A stretch of 64,000 nucleotides of DNA from Achromobacter anxifer. Its GTDB lineage: Bacteria; Pseudomonadota; Gammaproteobacteria; Burkholderiales; Burkholderiaceae_B. The notes beneath the pieces were generated by a model. The model had not been told where the DNA came from. It saw nothing but the letters and a program-made list of their open reading frames with translations, and made no database searches. Below, piece after piece: positions 48,830 through 56,375 of the stretch. The stretch spans positions 124,001 to 188,000 of the forward strand of contig NZ_CAHLAR010000005.1 of the NCBI RefSeq assembly GCF_903652925.1, in the 5' to 3' direction. Positions within the stretch are counted from its first letter, which is position 1, and each line of letters begins with the position of its first letter. Made by a program: the position numbers and the translations under genes.

Positions 48830-48855
48830 AGCCCTTCACAACTGAAGGGCTTTTC
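48830..48855 (+). terminator. Intrinsic terminator
   Basis: AGCCCTTC/GAAGGGCT stem followed by TTTC. Confidence 0.85.
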
Positions 48856-48924
48856 TATGAACCCATGCAGCTGCTGGCCTGGCGCCCGGAGGCCCACGTC
48901 AGGTGCGCGCCGCACTCCCGGCGG

Positions 48925-48930
48925 CTATAC
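48925..48930 (+). promoter_or_regulatory. CTATAC promoter/leader
   Basis: CTATACCCAGATAAGGACAC; ribosome site CAGGAGCACACGC before ATG 48963. Confidence 0.6.
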
Positions 48931-48962
48931 CCAGATAAGGACACAATTTCAGGAGCACACGC

Positions 48963-49496
48963 ATGCTAGTTCAACAATCGCCAGCGTTTCTTAGCTGGTT
49001 TGGCGAAAGCCAGGTAGTGGACGCCGCCGCCAGACCGCGGATCGTCTACCACGGCACTGCCGTCTCGGGCACAACCTTTGATGCACCGCCCGGTGCGCTG
49101 CCGCGCGGCGCATTCACCGTGTTTGATCGCGAATATCTCGGCGCGGTCACCGAGTCAAGCGACTCGCGGGTTGGATTCTGGTTCACCGCGGACAAAGACC
49201 GAGCGTGGGCTGCGGCTCAAGAAGCCAAGGCCTGCGGCCATGGCGATTCGGCCTATGTGTACGCCGTCTTCCTGAGGATCCGGCGCCCGCTGGTGACAAG
49301 GCGCATTCGAGCGTTATCGCCTGCTCAAGTGGCCAGGCTCGCAAAGTACGCACGCGCCGAAGGCCATGACGGTCTGATCTTCACCTGGGGTGAGGGCGTT
49401 GGCTCCGACTTCTTGGTCTTCGAACCTACGCAGATCAAGAGCGCGGTCGCCAACCTCGGGCTGTTCGATCCCGACAATCCCTGTATCTGCGCTTGA
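48963..49496 (+). CDS. ART-PolyVal-like ADP-ribosyltransferase (copy 1)
   Basis: 177 aa. The order RIVYHGTAVSGTTFDAP, then VGFWFTADKDRAWAA, then YAVFLRIRRPL, then DGLIFTWG and FLVFEPTQIKSAVANLG follows the ADP-ribosyltransferase domain known from polyvalent phage/plasmid proteins (ART-PolyVal). Here the domain is free-standing. Such enzymes would transfer ADP-ribose from NAD to a host or plasmid target. Copy 2 follows directly in a separate cassette. Family assignment is from motif order; activity and target unknown. Confidence 0.8.
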   Translation: MLVQQSPAFLSWFGESQVVDAAARPRIVYHGTAVSGTTFDAPPGALPRGAFTVFDREYLGAVTESSDSRVGFWFTADKDRAWAAAQEAKACGHGDSAYVYAVFLRIRRPLVTRRIRALSPAQVARLAKYARAEGHDGLIFTWGEGVGSDFLVFEPTQIKSAVANLGLFDPDNPCICA

Positions 49497-49503
49497 CGCA
49501 CTC

Positions 49504-49530
49504 CAGACCTCTCCTGCCGGAGAGGTCTTC
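49504..49530 (+). terminator. Intrinsic terminator
   Basis: AGACCTCTCC/GGAGAGGTCT stem followed by TCTTC. Confidence 0.8.
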
Positions 49531-49598
49531 TTCGATCAGGTGCTCACGTCAACAACCACCTACGTCTTCCTGGCGGCACTCTTTCGTGATCTTTCCGC

Positions 49599-49604
49599 CT
49601 ATAC
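49599..49604 (+). promoter_or_regulatory. CTATAC promoter/leader
   Basis: CTATACATGGGCAGGAAACA; ribosome site AACAGGAGCACTCC before ATG 49635. Confidence 0.6.
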
Positions 49605-49634
49605 ATGGGCAGGAAACATCAACAGGAGCACTCC

Positions 49635-50153
49635 ATGCAGAAGGTACACACCGCCGGCTTCCAGGCCTGGTTCGAGAGCAGCGTCATCACCGACTCGGGT
49701 CAGCCAGATGGCGCGCCCCTGGTTGTCTATCACGGGACTCCGAACCGTGATTTCCGTGCGTTTTCGTATACGCCGATACGGCGGACCATCGACTGCGCGC
49801 TGTCGCGTTGCGGGTTTTTCTTCGCTGCTGCAAAGCGCGAAGCCGACTGCTACGCCTGGCATCCGCATCTGCGTCGCCGGGGCCGTACGATCGCTGCGCA
49901 CCTGGCCATACGCAAGCCGCTGGTGGTCGACGGCCGCACCTTGGGTGTGTCCGAGCACAACCACGATTTGTTGGCACGGGTGATCACCTGGGCCAAGACC
50001 TGCCGCAAGGCATTTGACGGCGTCATCATCCACAACTGGAGCGATGGCCTGGGCACGGGTACTCAGTACATCGTGTTCAAGCCGGAGCAGATCAAGAGCT
50101 CGCGCTACAACTGTGGAGCCTTCGATGGCTCCAACCCCGAGATCTATGCCTGA
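49635..50153 (+). CDS. ART-PolyVal-like ADP-ribosyltransferase (copy 2)
   Basis: 172 aa, paralogous to the preceding gene: PLVVYHGTPNRDFRAF, CGFFFAAAKREADCYA, DGVIIHNWSDG and YIVFKPEQIKSSRYNCG. Sequence has diverged a good deal from copy 1, so the two may have different targets. Each has its own promoter and terminator. An ADP-ribosylglycohydrolase at 57689 could reverse the modification. Confidence 0.8.
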   Translation: MQKVHTAGFQAWFESSVITDSGQPDGAPLVVYHGTPNRDFRAFSYTPIRRTIDCALSRCGFFFAAAKREADCYAWHPHLRRRGRTIAAHLAIRKPLVVDGRTLGVSEHNHDLLARVITWAKTCRKAFDGVIIHNWSDGLGTGTQYIVFKPEQIKSSRYNCGAFDGSNPEIYA

Positions 50154-50160
50154 TCCTCTC

Positions 50161-50189
50161 AAAGCCTCCCTTGCGGAGGCTTTCTTTCG
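50161..50189 (+). terminator. Intrinsic terminator
   Basis: AAAGCCTCC/GGAGGCTTT stem followed by CTTTC. Confidence 0.85.
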
Positions 50190-50196
50190 TGCGCGC

Positions 50197-50202
50197 CTAT
50201 AC
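50197..50202 (+). promoter_or_regulatory. CTATAC promoter/leader
   Basis: CTATACGACAGCAGGAACCA; ribosome site AAAGGAGAAAACC before ATG 50233. Confidence 0.6.
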
Positions 50203-50232
50203 GACAGCAGGAACCACTCAAAGGAGAAAACC

Positions 50233-50616
50233 ATGGTCCAAGCCAACGGCACCAACCCGGCCAACAGCACCACCTCACGCATCGATACGGTGTTGGCCGC
50301 ACTGAAAGATGTGAGTTTTCCGGGCGCAACCCCGGAGCAAACCAACCGCAACATGCGGACCCTGCTGGAGCAGGTTGCGCCCCTCGTGATGAAGGGCACG
50401 ATCCGCACGATTCAATGGCAGGTCAACGACGCCCTGGCTATGCCTGTCAGCGAAACCCGCGAATACGGCCTCAGCCTTCTGTTTGCCTTGCAGGCCAGCT
50501 GGCAATACGTGCACTGGGACTCGTCACGTGGGCCGATTCCCGCCGACCGCCAACGCATGCGCGATCTGTATCGCGCCATGTGGGACGCCAACAACGATGG
50601 TTCTACCCCTTACTGA
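50233..50616 (+). CDS. Hypothetical helical protein
   Basis: 127 aa, helical; contains EQVAPLVMKGTIRTIQWQ and SLLFALQASWQYVHWD. No family recognised. It lies 14 bases before argC, so the two are co-transcribed. Confidence 0.7.
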   Translation: MVQANGTNPANSTTSRIDTVLAALKDVSFPGATPEQTNRNMRTLLEQVAPLVMKGTIRTIQWQVNDALAMPVSETREYGLSLLFALQASWQYVHWDSSRGPIPADRQRMRDLYRAMWDANNDGSTPY

Positions 50617-50630
50617 AAAGGAAAAACACT

Positions 50631-51473
50631 ATGCCCCGCATTTTCATTGATGGCGCCTATGGCACCGTGGGCCTGGCCCTGAAGGAACGACTTGCAAGCC
50701 TGGTCGATGCCGGCCTCGAAGTGATCGAGATACCGGAAGATGACCGCCGCAATCGAACTGTTCGCGGAGACGCGTACGCAGATGCCGACTTGGTCGTGTT
50801 GTGCGTCCCTGACGAAGAAGCCTCGTACGCCGCAGTGCGCGTAGATCGTGCAAACCATCGTGCGAAGATCCTGGACGCCAGTGCAGCTCATCGCTGTAAT
50901 CCGGACTGGGTGTATGGCTTGCCGCAGCTGTGTGGCGCTGCGCGCATCGCCGGCGCAAAAATGGTGGCCAACCCTGGCTGCTTCGCATCGGCATGCATTC
51001 TGGCCGCGCGGCCCCTGGGCCTGCGCGCGATGGACTTCCATGGGATCACAGGTTTCTCGGCCGGCGGCACGCGCGCGGACGCGGTTCCGCGCCTGACGCA
51101 ATTCGGCAAGGAGCATCGCCACCTGCCGGAGATCCGCCAGTTCGGATTGCCTGATCCGACACTGACTACGTCCGTGGGCCCGTGGTACCAGGGCATGCTG
51201 GTGCAAGCGACTGTCGACCTCCCCATCGAGGCCGTCTACGATCGCTACCAAACCAGCTACGAGGAAGATCCTGAAATCCAGGTCAGCATCGTCGGCCCTG
51301 ACGACAAAGCTCGTCTGCCGATCGAAGCATGCAATGGCACCAACGGGCTGCAAATCCACCTGGCAGCACTGCCTGGCACTCGCCGCACCGCGGTCGCCGT
51401 CGTGCTGGACAACCTGGGCAAGGGATCGGCCGGCGCCGCCGCGAAGAACATCGCGCTCATGCTCGGCCTCTGA
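50631..51473 (+). CDS. argC: Type 2 N-acetyl-gamma-glutamyl-phosphate reductase (ArgC-like)
   Basis: NADPH-dependent dehydrogenase of arginine synthesis, type 2 form. It has 280 aa, somewhat shorter than usual argC2 proteins (about 310). N-terminal IFIDGAYGTVGLALKERL, AHRCNPDWVYGLPQL, the active-site cysteine in MVANPGCFASACI and GITGFSAGGTRAD are all present. No other arginine genes are nearby and it is co-transcribed with an unknown protein, so it may serve an unrelated reductase role or complement a host gap. Confidence 0.88.
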   Translation: MPRIFIDGAYGTVGLALKERLASLVDAGLEVIEIPEDDRRNRTVRGDAYADADLVVLCVPDEEASYAAVRVDRANHRAKILDASAAHRCNPDWVYGLPQLCGAARIAGAKMVANPGCFASACILAARPLGLRAMDFHGITGFSAGGTRADAVPRLTQFGKEHRHLPEIRQFGLPDPTLTTSVGPWYQGMLVQATVDLPIEAVYDRYQTSYEEDPEIQVSIVGPDDKARLPIEACNGTNGLQIHLAALPGTRRTAVAVVLDNLGKGSAGAAAKNIALMLGL

Positions 51474-51490
51474 TCTGTAACCTGTCTCTG

Positions 51491-51522
51491 AAGGCCTTCA
51501 GCTCTTGCTGGAGGCCTTTTTT
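51491..51522. terminator. Terminator between convergent genes
   Basis: AAGGCCT...AGGCCTTTTTT stem with T-tract; on the minus strand the following gene's stop is adjacent. Confidence 0.8.
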
Positions 51523-52143
51523 CTAAAACCACTCAGGATGGGACTGCTGATCGAGCCCAATCACATAGGACACCATAGCGTCGAAACGATCAGCATGCAG
51601 CGGGCCGCCAAGTCCTTCAGCGCCTGAGATGAAAGGGCGCAGCATGGTCTCACCGGCGCGGGTCTGGTAGCGGAGCACAACGAAGTGGCAACCTGCCGTG
51701 ATAGCGCCTGGCGCAGTGCCTGTTTTTGTCGTGCTCGAATACGCTGCGAGCAGCATACCCATCTGCTGCTCCCACTCCTGGGGCTCACCAGGGCGCGAGG
51801 CGGCCGCTGGCTCATGGCCGGCAGTCGTCGCGGCGCCCGTTGCTCGGGCCCGCGCAGCCGCATCCTTGATGTGCGAGCCCAAACCATTGCGAACCAGCTG
51901 CCATTCGGCTTTGGAGTTGTGAAATCGGCTGGCGATCATCTTGAATGCCTCCAGCTGAATGCAGGCCATCCAGGACCACCGAGTGGGGTAGTCGGCTGCA
52001 TACACATGAACCTGCGGCCCGACCAGCTGCTTCGGGTCCAAGGACTCGGTGTTCCAACCCTGGGCGCTCAGCGTCATGCTGGTCAGAAAGCCGCGGGTCT
52101 TCAGGTGGTTCTGGAGCAATTTTTCGATGGATTTCGGCTTCAA
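51523..52143 (-). CDS. Hypothetical protein (TTG start)
   Basis: 206 aa. The TTG at 52143 is chosen because it follows GAAGGACATTGC, a good match to the element's ribosome site, and a CTATAG box lies 23 bases further upstream; the frame is open beyond it but no ATG suits. It starts MKPKSIEKLLQNHLKTRGF and contains EFQWVR-like and Ala-rich linker regions (RARATGAATTAGHEPAAASR). No family recognised. Confidence 0.7.
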   Translation of the reverse strand: MKPKSIEKLLQNHLKTRGFLTSMTLSAQGWNTESLDPKQLVGPQVHVYAADYPTRWSWMACIQLEAFKMIASRFHNSKAEWQLVRNGLGSHIKDAAARARATGAATTAGHEPAAASRPGEPQEWEQQMGMLLAAYSSTTKTGTAPGAITAGCHFVVLRYQTRAGETMLRPFISGAEGLGGPLHADRFDAMVSYVIGLDQQSHPEWF

Positions 52144-52164
52144 GCAATGTCCTTCGGTATCTGT

Positions 52165-52170
52165 GCTATA
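52165..52170 (-). promoter_or_regulatory. CTATAG promoter, minus strand
   Basis: Minus strand CCCCTATAGCACAGATACCGA; a variant of the CTATAC box, driving the TTG-start gene. Confidence 0.45.
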
Positions 52171-52260
52171 GGGGTGTCGCCGGGTGCAGCTTTGCCCAAG
52201 CTGGCTTGAGCGTAGTACGGTACCTGAAAGCGTAATTCTGGCATACGGGAGGACTTCATC

Positions 52261-52365
52261 ATGGCTGTCATTGCCAACCTCACATCGAAGGGCCAGGTCA
52301 CCGTTCCCCTGTGAAATTCGGGAGCGGATGGGAGTCAAGGTTGCCTCAGCCGGTCAAAATAAACG
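52261..52365 (+). pseudogene. AbrB/MazE-type antitoxin remnant, frameshifted
   Basis: ATG 52261 after GGGAGGACTTCATC encodes AVIANLTSKGQVTVPL and stops. Reading on in the next frame gives EIRERMGVKVASAG, which completes the SpoVT/AbrB DNA-binding fold. One base extra at about 52312-52315 explains the break. No toxin gene follows; the flanking DNA switches to the RCC1 gene on the other strand. It looks like decay of a toxin-antitoxin locus. Confidence 0.75.
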
Positions 52366-52432
52366 CACCTGGCCGCCTTCGACCAGGTGCAGCTCAACTG
52401 TTGGGCGCGGCGCGGATTCCGCGCTCACCCAA

Positions 52433-54196
52433 TCAGTCCGCCAGTACGGGCCCGGGTGTAGATCTGGGCTCGTTGCTGTCATCTCCGAGTTGGCCTAGGC
52501 TATTCTCGCCAAAGCACTTGGCTACGCCTCCGTGGTTGACGCAGGTGTGGCTGGAGCCGCCAGCAACCGCCGTCACGCTGGTGGTAAGCCCGGACACCGC
52601 CGTGGGCACATCAAATTTGTAAGGGCTGTCAGCTCCGAGCTGACCTTGGTCGTTCGACCCCCAGCAGAGCAAGGCGCCGGCCTGCACGGCACAGTTGTGA
52701 TACTGGCCCGCGCCGATCGCCGAAACACTGGTCAAGCCTGCCACCTGAGTGGGGACTCGGTACTCGCTTGCCCCGACTTTGCCTACTTGCCCGTAGCCGT
52801 TGTTGCCCCAGCAGAAAACGGAGCCCAGGCGCAGCGCACACATTCCCGCCTCGCTGGCAGCCAGCGCCGTCACATTAGATGTGACTGTAGTGGGGGCCAC
52901 CGGCGTTGCTCGGCTCAGCGTCGAATTGTCTCCCAACCGACCGTCTGGATTGAACCCCCAGCATCGAACCGCCCCGGAACGTACAGCGCAGGTGTGAGCG
53001 AATCCCGCTGCGATTGCCGTCACGCCAGAGGTAAGTCCAGAGACAGTCGATGGCCGGGACTGATTCGCACCAGAACCATCCCCGAGGCGGCCGGCGCCAT
53101 TGCTTCCCCAGCATTTCGCCACGCCGCTCTGCACGGCGCAGATGTGTTCCCGTCCGATAGTCACGGCGGAAACACCGGAGGTGAGGCCATAGACCTGGGT
53201 GGGCTCGTAGCGGATGGCATTCGTGCCGTCTCCGACCTGGCCAAAGGTGTTATCTCCCCAGCACTTCAGCGCGCCCGACTGGACTGCGCAAGCGTTGGAG
53301 TCGCCCAGGGCGATCGCGGTAACCCCAGATCCCATCCCGGAGACCTGGACGGGCAACGGGTGATGTCCGCTGAAGCTGCCGTTGCCAAAACGGCCGAGGT
53401 AGTTTTGCCCCCAGCACATCATTGCGCCGGCGGTCGTGATGGCGCAGCTGTAGGCTTCACGCGCTGCAACATGCGTCACCTGAAGGGGGGCTCCTCCTGC
53501 GACGATCAGCTGGTAGTCCTTTGTCCCCACCGCTCCCTTGTAGCTGACGCTCAGGCGGACCTTAGCGCCGGCGGCATCGGTGGCGACCGATGGAGTGCCA
53601 GTCATGAAACCATTTGCATAGCTCAGGCCCGAGGGCACGCCACTGAGAGCCCATACCTTCGAGCTGGCGGGGCCATTGTCATTCTCCACGGTAAGCAGGC
53701 TCGTGAAGTCGAAAGAATAGGCCCGGCCGACACGGGCTTTCGGAAGCGTGGCATCCGCCAGTTGCACGACGACCTGGCTTTCCCCGATCAACAGCACATA
53801 CAGCTGCTCCCCGGTCTTACCCCGGTAGCTCGCAAGCACCTTGATCGTGCTTGCGCCGACGCTGTCCGTGGGCGTTCCCGAAAGTGTTCCATCCGTATGC
53901 AAGGTCATGCCCGCGGGCAGCACATCCTGGGCGGAAAAGATCACGGTCCCGGGCTCGAACGTCGGATCGCCCGTCACGGTCGCGTGCGGTGCGAAGTTGT
54001 ATGCGTATGGGCTCCACAGGTTGGCCGCGGGAAGCTCGCTGGCCGACAACGACACTGTGATCTCCGGAGGTGGCAGCGTGGTGCCCTTGCCGGGCGAGGG
54101 GGTGACGACGTAGAAGTCGCTGGCGATCGCGGCCACGCCCTGAGTCAGCAGGAAGCCTGCCATCAAGGAGCCACGAAAGAGAGGCAAGATCGTCAT
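52433..54196 (-). CDS. Exported RCC1-repeat protein with Ig-like N-terminal domains
   Basis: 587 aa from ATG 54196. Signal peptide (PLFRGSLMAGFLLTQGVAAI). Then SDFYVVTPSPGKG and two He_PIG/Ig-like domains (DVLPAGMTLHTDGTLSGTP; GVPSGLSYANGFMTGTPS) at about 30-240. The rest is seven RCC1-type repeats, each with a C...CWG pair (for example HTCAVRSGAVRCWG), predicting a seven-bladed propeller with a disulfide per blade. The N-terminal half resembles the protein at 56376. Possibly a surface adhesin or receptor-binding protein. Confidence 0.82.
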   Translation of the reverse strand: MTILPLFRGSLMAGFLLTQGVAAIASDFYVVTPSPGKGTTLPPPEITVSLSASELPAANLWSPYAYNFAPHATVTGDPTFEPGTVIFSAQDVLPAGMTLHTDGTLSGTPTDSVGASTIKVLASYRGKTGEQLYVLLIGESQVVVQLADATLPKARVGRAYSFDFTSLLTVENDNGPASSKVWALSGVPSGLSYANGFMTGTPSVATDAAGAKVRLSVSYKGAVGTKDYQLIVAGGAPLQVTHVAAREAYSCAITTAGAMMCWGQNYLGRFGNGSFSGHHPLPVQVSGMGSGVTAIALGDSNACAVQSGALKCWGDNTFGQVGDGTNAIRYEPTQVYGLTSGVSAVTIGREHICAVQSGVAKCWGSNGAGRLGDGSGANQSRPSTVSGLTSGVTAIAAGFAHTCAVRSGAVRCWGFNPDGRLGDNSTLSRATPVAPTTVTSNVTALAASEAGMCALRLGSVFCWGNNGYGQVGKVGASEYRVPTQVAGLTSVSAIGAGQYHNCAVQAGALLCWGSNDQGQLGADSPYKFDVPTAVSGLTTSVTAVAGGSSHTCVNHGGVAKCFGENSLGQLGDDSNEPRSTPGPVLAD

Positions 54197-54273
54197 GGTG
54201 AAAGAAAAACCCGAAATGAAGGTATAGCTCTTTCCGCGGCGCCCTCCTTCCGGAAGGCTGGGCATACGGTACA

Positions 54274-54289
54274 CTGTGGAAATGTACAG
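54274..54289 (+). promoter_or_regulatory. LexA (SOS) box overlapping umuD start codon
   Basis: CTGT-N8-ACAG (CTGTGGAAATGTACAG), a full consensus LexA operator. TACACT (-10) at 54270-54275 is followed by GTGGAA and ATG 54282, the same 6-nt spacing as before recJ, so repression would block both promoter and start codon. Confidence 0.85.
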
Positions 54290-54716
54290 TATTTTAACGG
54301 ACCTTCCTGTTCAAGCTTCAGACATCGGCATTGAATTGCCGATGGTGGGGCACATCCGTGCGGGATTTCCATCGCCCGCGGCGGATTTTGCACAGGAGCG
54401 GGTGGATCTGATCAAGCAGCTGATCATTCACCCTCAGGCCACGTTCTTGATGCGAGTCCGTGGAGAGTCCATGCGTGAGTTCGGCATCTTCGACAACGAC
54501 GTGGTCATCGTTGACCGCGCCGTGGTGCCGCGCCACCTTCACATAGTCGTCGCAGTGGTGGACGGTGATTTCACCTGCAAGCAGCTTTACCAGATCCACG
54601 GACGGGTAAAGCTTCGAGCTGGCAATCCTACGTATCCCGATATCGTCCCCAAGGAAGGGCAAACCATCGAGGTCTGGGGTGTGGTCACGGCTGCGATCAA
54701 GACGTTTCCGACGTGA
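54282..54716 (+). CDS. umuD: UmuD-like SOS mutagenesis protein (self-cleaving)
   Basis: 144-aa S24 peptidase that, after RecA-stimulated self-cleavage, activates the UmuC polymerase. Cleavage site is at Ala-Gly in HIRAGFPSPAADF; catalytic serine is in RGESMREFG, lysine in FTCKQLYQ. N-terminal arm is about 30 residues as in UmuD. ATG 54282 is chosen over the upstream GTG 54276, which lies earlier in the LexA box and lengthens the protein by two residues. umuC follows 7 bases downstream. Confidence 0.93.
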   Translation: MYSILTDLPVQASDIGIELPMVGHIRAGFPSPAADFAQERVDLIKQLIIHPQATFLMRVRGESMREFGIFDNDVVIVDRAVVPRHLHIVVAVVDGDFTCKQLYQIHGRVKLRAGNPTYPDIVPKEGQTIEVWGVVTAAIKTFPT

Positions 54717-54723
54717 GCTCGCG

Positions 54724-56019
54724 GTGATAGCGCTCCTGGACGGCAACAACTACTACGTGAGCGCAGAGACGGTGTTCCGACCGTCGCTGGCCGGCTTACC
54801 GGTGGTCGTGCTGTCGAATAACGACGGGTGCGTGATCTCGCGGTCAAACGCCGCGAGGGATCTCGGGATCAAGATGGGGGCGCCGTGGTTCAAGATTGCC
54901 CATCTCCAGGATTCTGATGGGGTGGTCGCGCTATCCGCCAACTTCCCGTTGTATGCCGACATCAGCGATCGCATGATGTCCTTGGCGGCTGGGCTTGGCC
55001 CCACGCAGGAGATCTACTCGATCGACGAGTGCTTCATCGGGTTGGATGGAGTGCCCGGCGACTTGGTTGATCGTGCCAGGCGCGTCCGGGCTCGGATTCT
55101 TCAGTGGGTGGGCATTCCCTGTTGTGTCGGTATCGGGCCCACAAAAACTCTCGCCAAGCTGGCCAACTTCGTTGCCAAGAGCGCCGATCGCAAGCCTGGC
55201 AGCTACCCCGTAGAGTTGGCACAGGTCTGCCACCTGGGCGTCATGCCGCCAAATCAGCTGGTGGAGCTAATGGCGGCAACGGATGTCGGGGAGGTATGGG
55301 GGGTCGGGCGCCGACTCGAAGAACAGTTGCGCGACGCTGGCGTTCGCACTGTCCACGACCTGGTGTCAATGGATGTACCCACCGTTCGCAAACGCTGGGG
55401 GGTCGTGCTTGAGCGCACGGTCCGTGAACTCCAGGGAACACAATGCCTGTCGCTCGATGAGCAACCTGCGACACGGAAAGAAATCGCGTGTACCAGGTCA
55501 TTTGGCGCTCCGGTAACGCAGCTATCGCAGCTGCTTGAAGCTGTGACCGAGTTTGCGACCCGCGCTGCCGTGAAATTGAGAGACCAACGCAGCCTGGCCA
55601 ACCAGGTCATGGTGTTTGCCAGCACGTCGCCTTTCCGAAAGGTACCTCGATTTTCACGTAGTAGCGTCGTTCCGCTGGCAAAGCCAACAGCCGATACTCG
55701 TGTGCTCGTAGCCGCCGCCAGCGCCGGCATTCGCCGAATCTTCGAGCCCGGATTTCAGTTAAGCAAAGCGGGCGTGATGCTGCTTGATCTGCAATCTGAC
55801 AGTGTGTCCCAAGGCACTCTCGAACTGGGCGCGGAGGACTCGGATCAATCCTGCCTCATGTCGACGTTAGACGCGGTAAACAGCAAGTACGGGCGCGGGA
55901 CCATCAGCATTGCAAGCGCGGGTACAGCACAGCAGAAGAAAAACTGGCAAATGCGGCAGGAGCGGCGAACCCCAGCCTACACCACCAACTGGAAAGAGCT
56001 GGCTATCGTTCACGCCTGA
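54724..56019 (+). CDS. umuC: UmuC-like Y-family DNA polymerase V subunit
   Basis: 431-aa error-prone translesion polymerase. GTG start 54724 begins the family N-terminus IALLDGNNYYVSAETVFRPS. Metal-site aspartates are in LLDGNN and IYSIDECFI; helix-hairpin-helix region ELMAATDVGEVWGVGRRLEE; C-terminal little-finger domain with VMLLDLQSDS. Length equals E. coli UmuC (422) closely. Co-transcribed with umuD under the LexA box. Confidence 0.95.
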   Translation: MIALLDGNNYYVSAETVFRPSLAGLPVVVLSNNDGCVISRSNAARDLGIKMGAPWFKIAHLQDSDGVVALSANFPLYADISDRMMSLAAGLGPTQEIYSIDECFIGLDGVPGDLVDRARRVRARILQWVGIPCCVGIGPTKTLAKLANFVAKSADRKPGSYPVELAQVCHLGVMPPNQLVELMAATDVGEVWGVGRRLEEQLRDAGVRTVHDLVSMDVPTVRKRWGVVLERTVRELQGTQCLSLDEQPATRKEIACTRSFGAPVTQLSQLLEAVTEFATRAAVKLRDQRSLANQVMVFASTSPFRKVPRFSRSSVVPLAKPTADTRVLVAAASAGIRRIFEPGFQLSKAGVMLLDLQSDSVSQGTLELGAEDSDQSCLMSTLDAVNSKYGRGTISIASAGTAQQKKNWQMRQERRTPAYTTNWKELAIVHA

Positions 56020-56375
56020 CGTCTCTATTGAGCGTAGCGCTCTATTTTGAACGATAGTCTCCCAGGACTGGACGGTCCGGGCGATGCGTAGTCTCGCAGC
56101 TTCCGCAGCCCAGAGAGTGCCGGACAGCCGACGAAGCCAGCACCTGCTTCAGAAGCATTCAAACGTCTGATGGCATGTTCGGGGTCCTGCTGAGAAGGGC
56201 GCCACTCTCCAATAAAGACTGCGGATAGCCCCACTGGGCATGTTCGAGAATGCGTCGCCATCTCCAAGATTCAGCTCTATTGGCAGATGATTTCACGATT
56301 GGTTTGCGTTTTCGTTATACGTGATACGCCGCTAGGCATTCCGCCCAGGCGCGTATGCCTTTTGAAGGGTCTCAC
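56020..56375. other. Gene-poor intergenic region after umuC
   Basis: 356 bases. An 80-codon minus-strand frame (56025-56267) is open but has no ribosome site and unconvincing composition. A promoter-like TTATAC at 56315-56320 (TTTTCGTTATACG) precedes the next gene by 56 bases; nothing else stands out. Confidence 0.5.
56315..56320 (+). promoter_or_regulatory. TTATAC box ahead of exported glycine-rich protein
   Basis: TTTTCGTTATACGTGATACG, similar to the box before traN (TATCGTTATACTATCG). Confidence 0.4.

Noticed and set aside
52532-54334. 600-codon plus-strand frame opposite the RCC1 protein
   Set aside because: The minus strand shows a signal peptide and seven regular RCC1 repeats; the plus frame has no features.
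56025-56267. 80-codon minus-strand frame after umuC
   Set aside because: No ribosome site, promoter or family resemblance.
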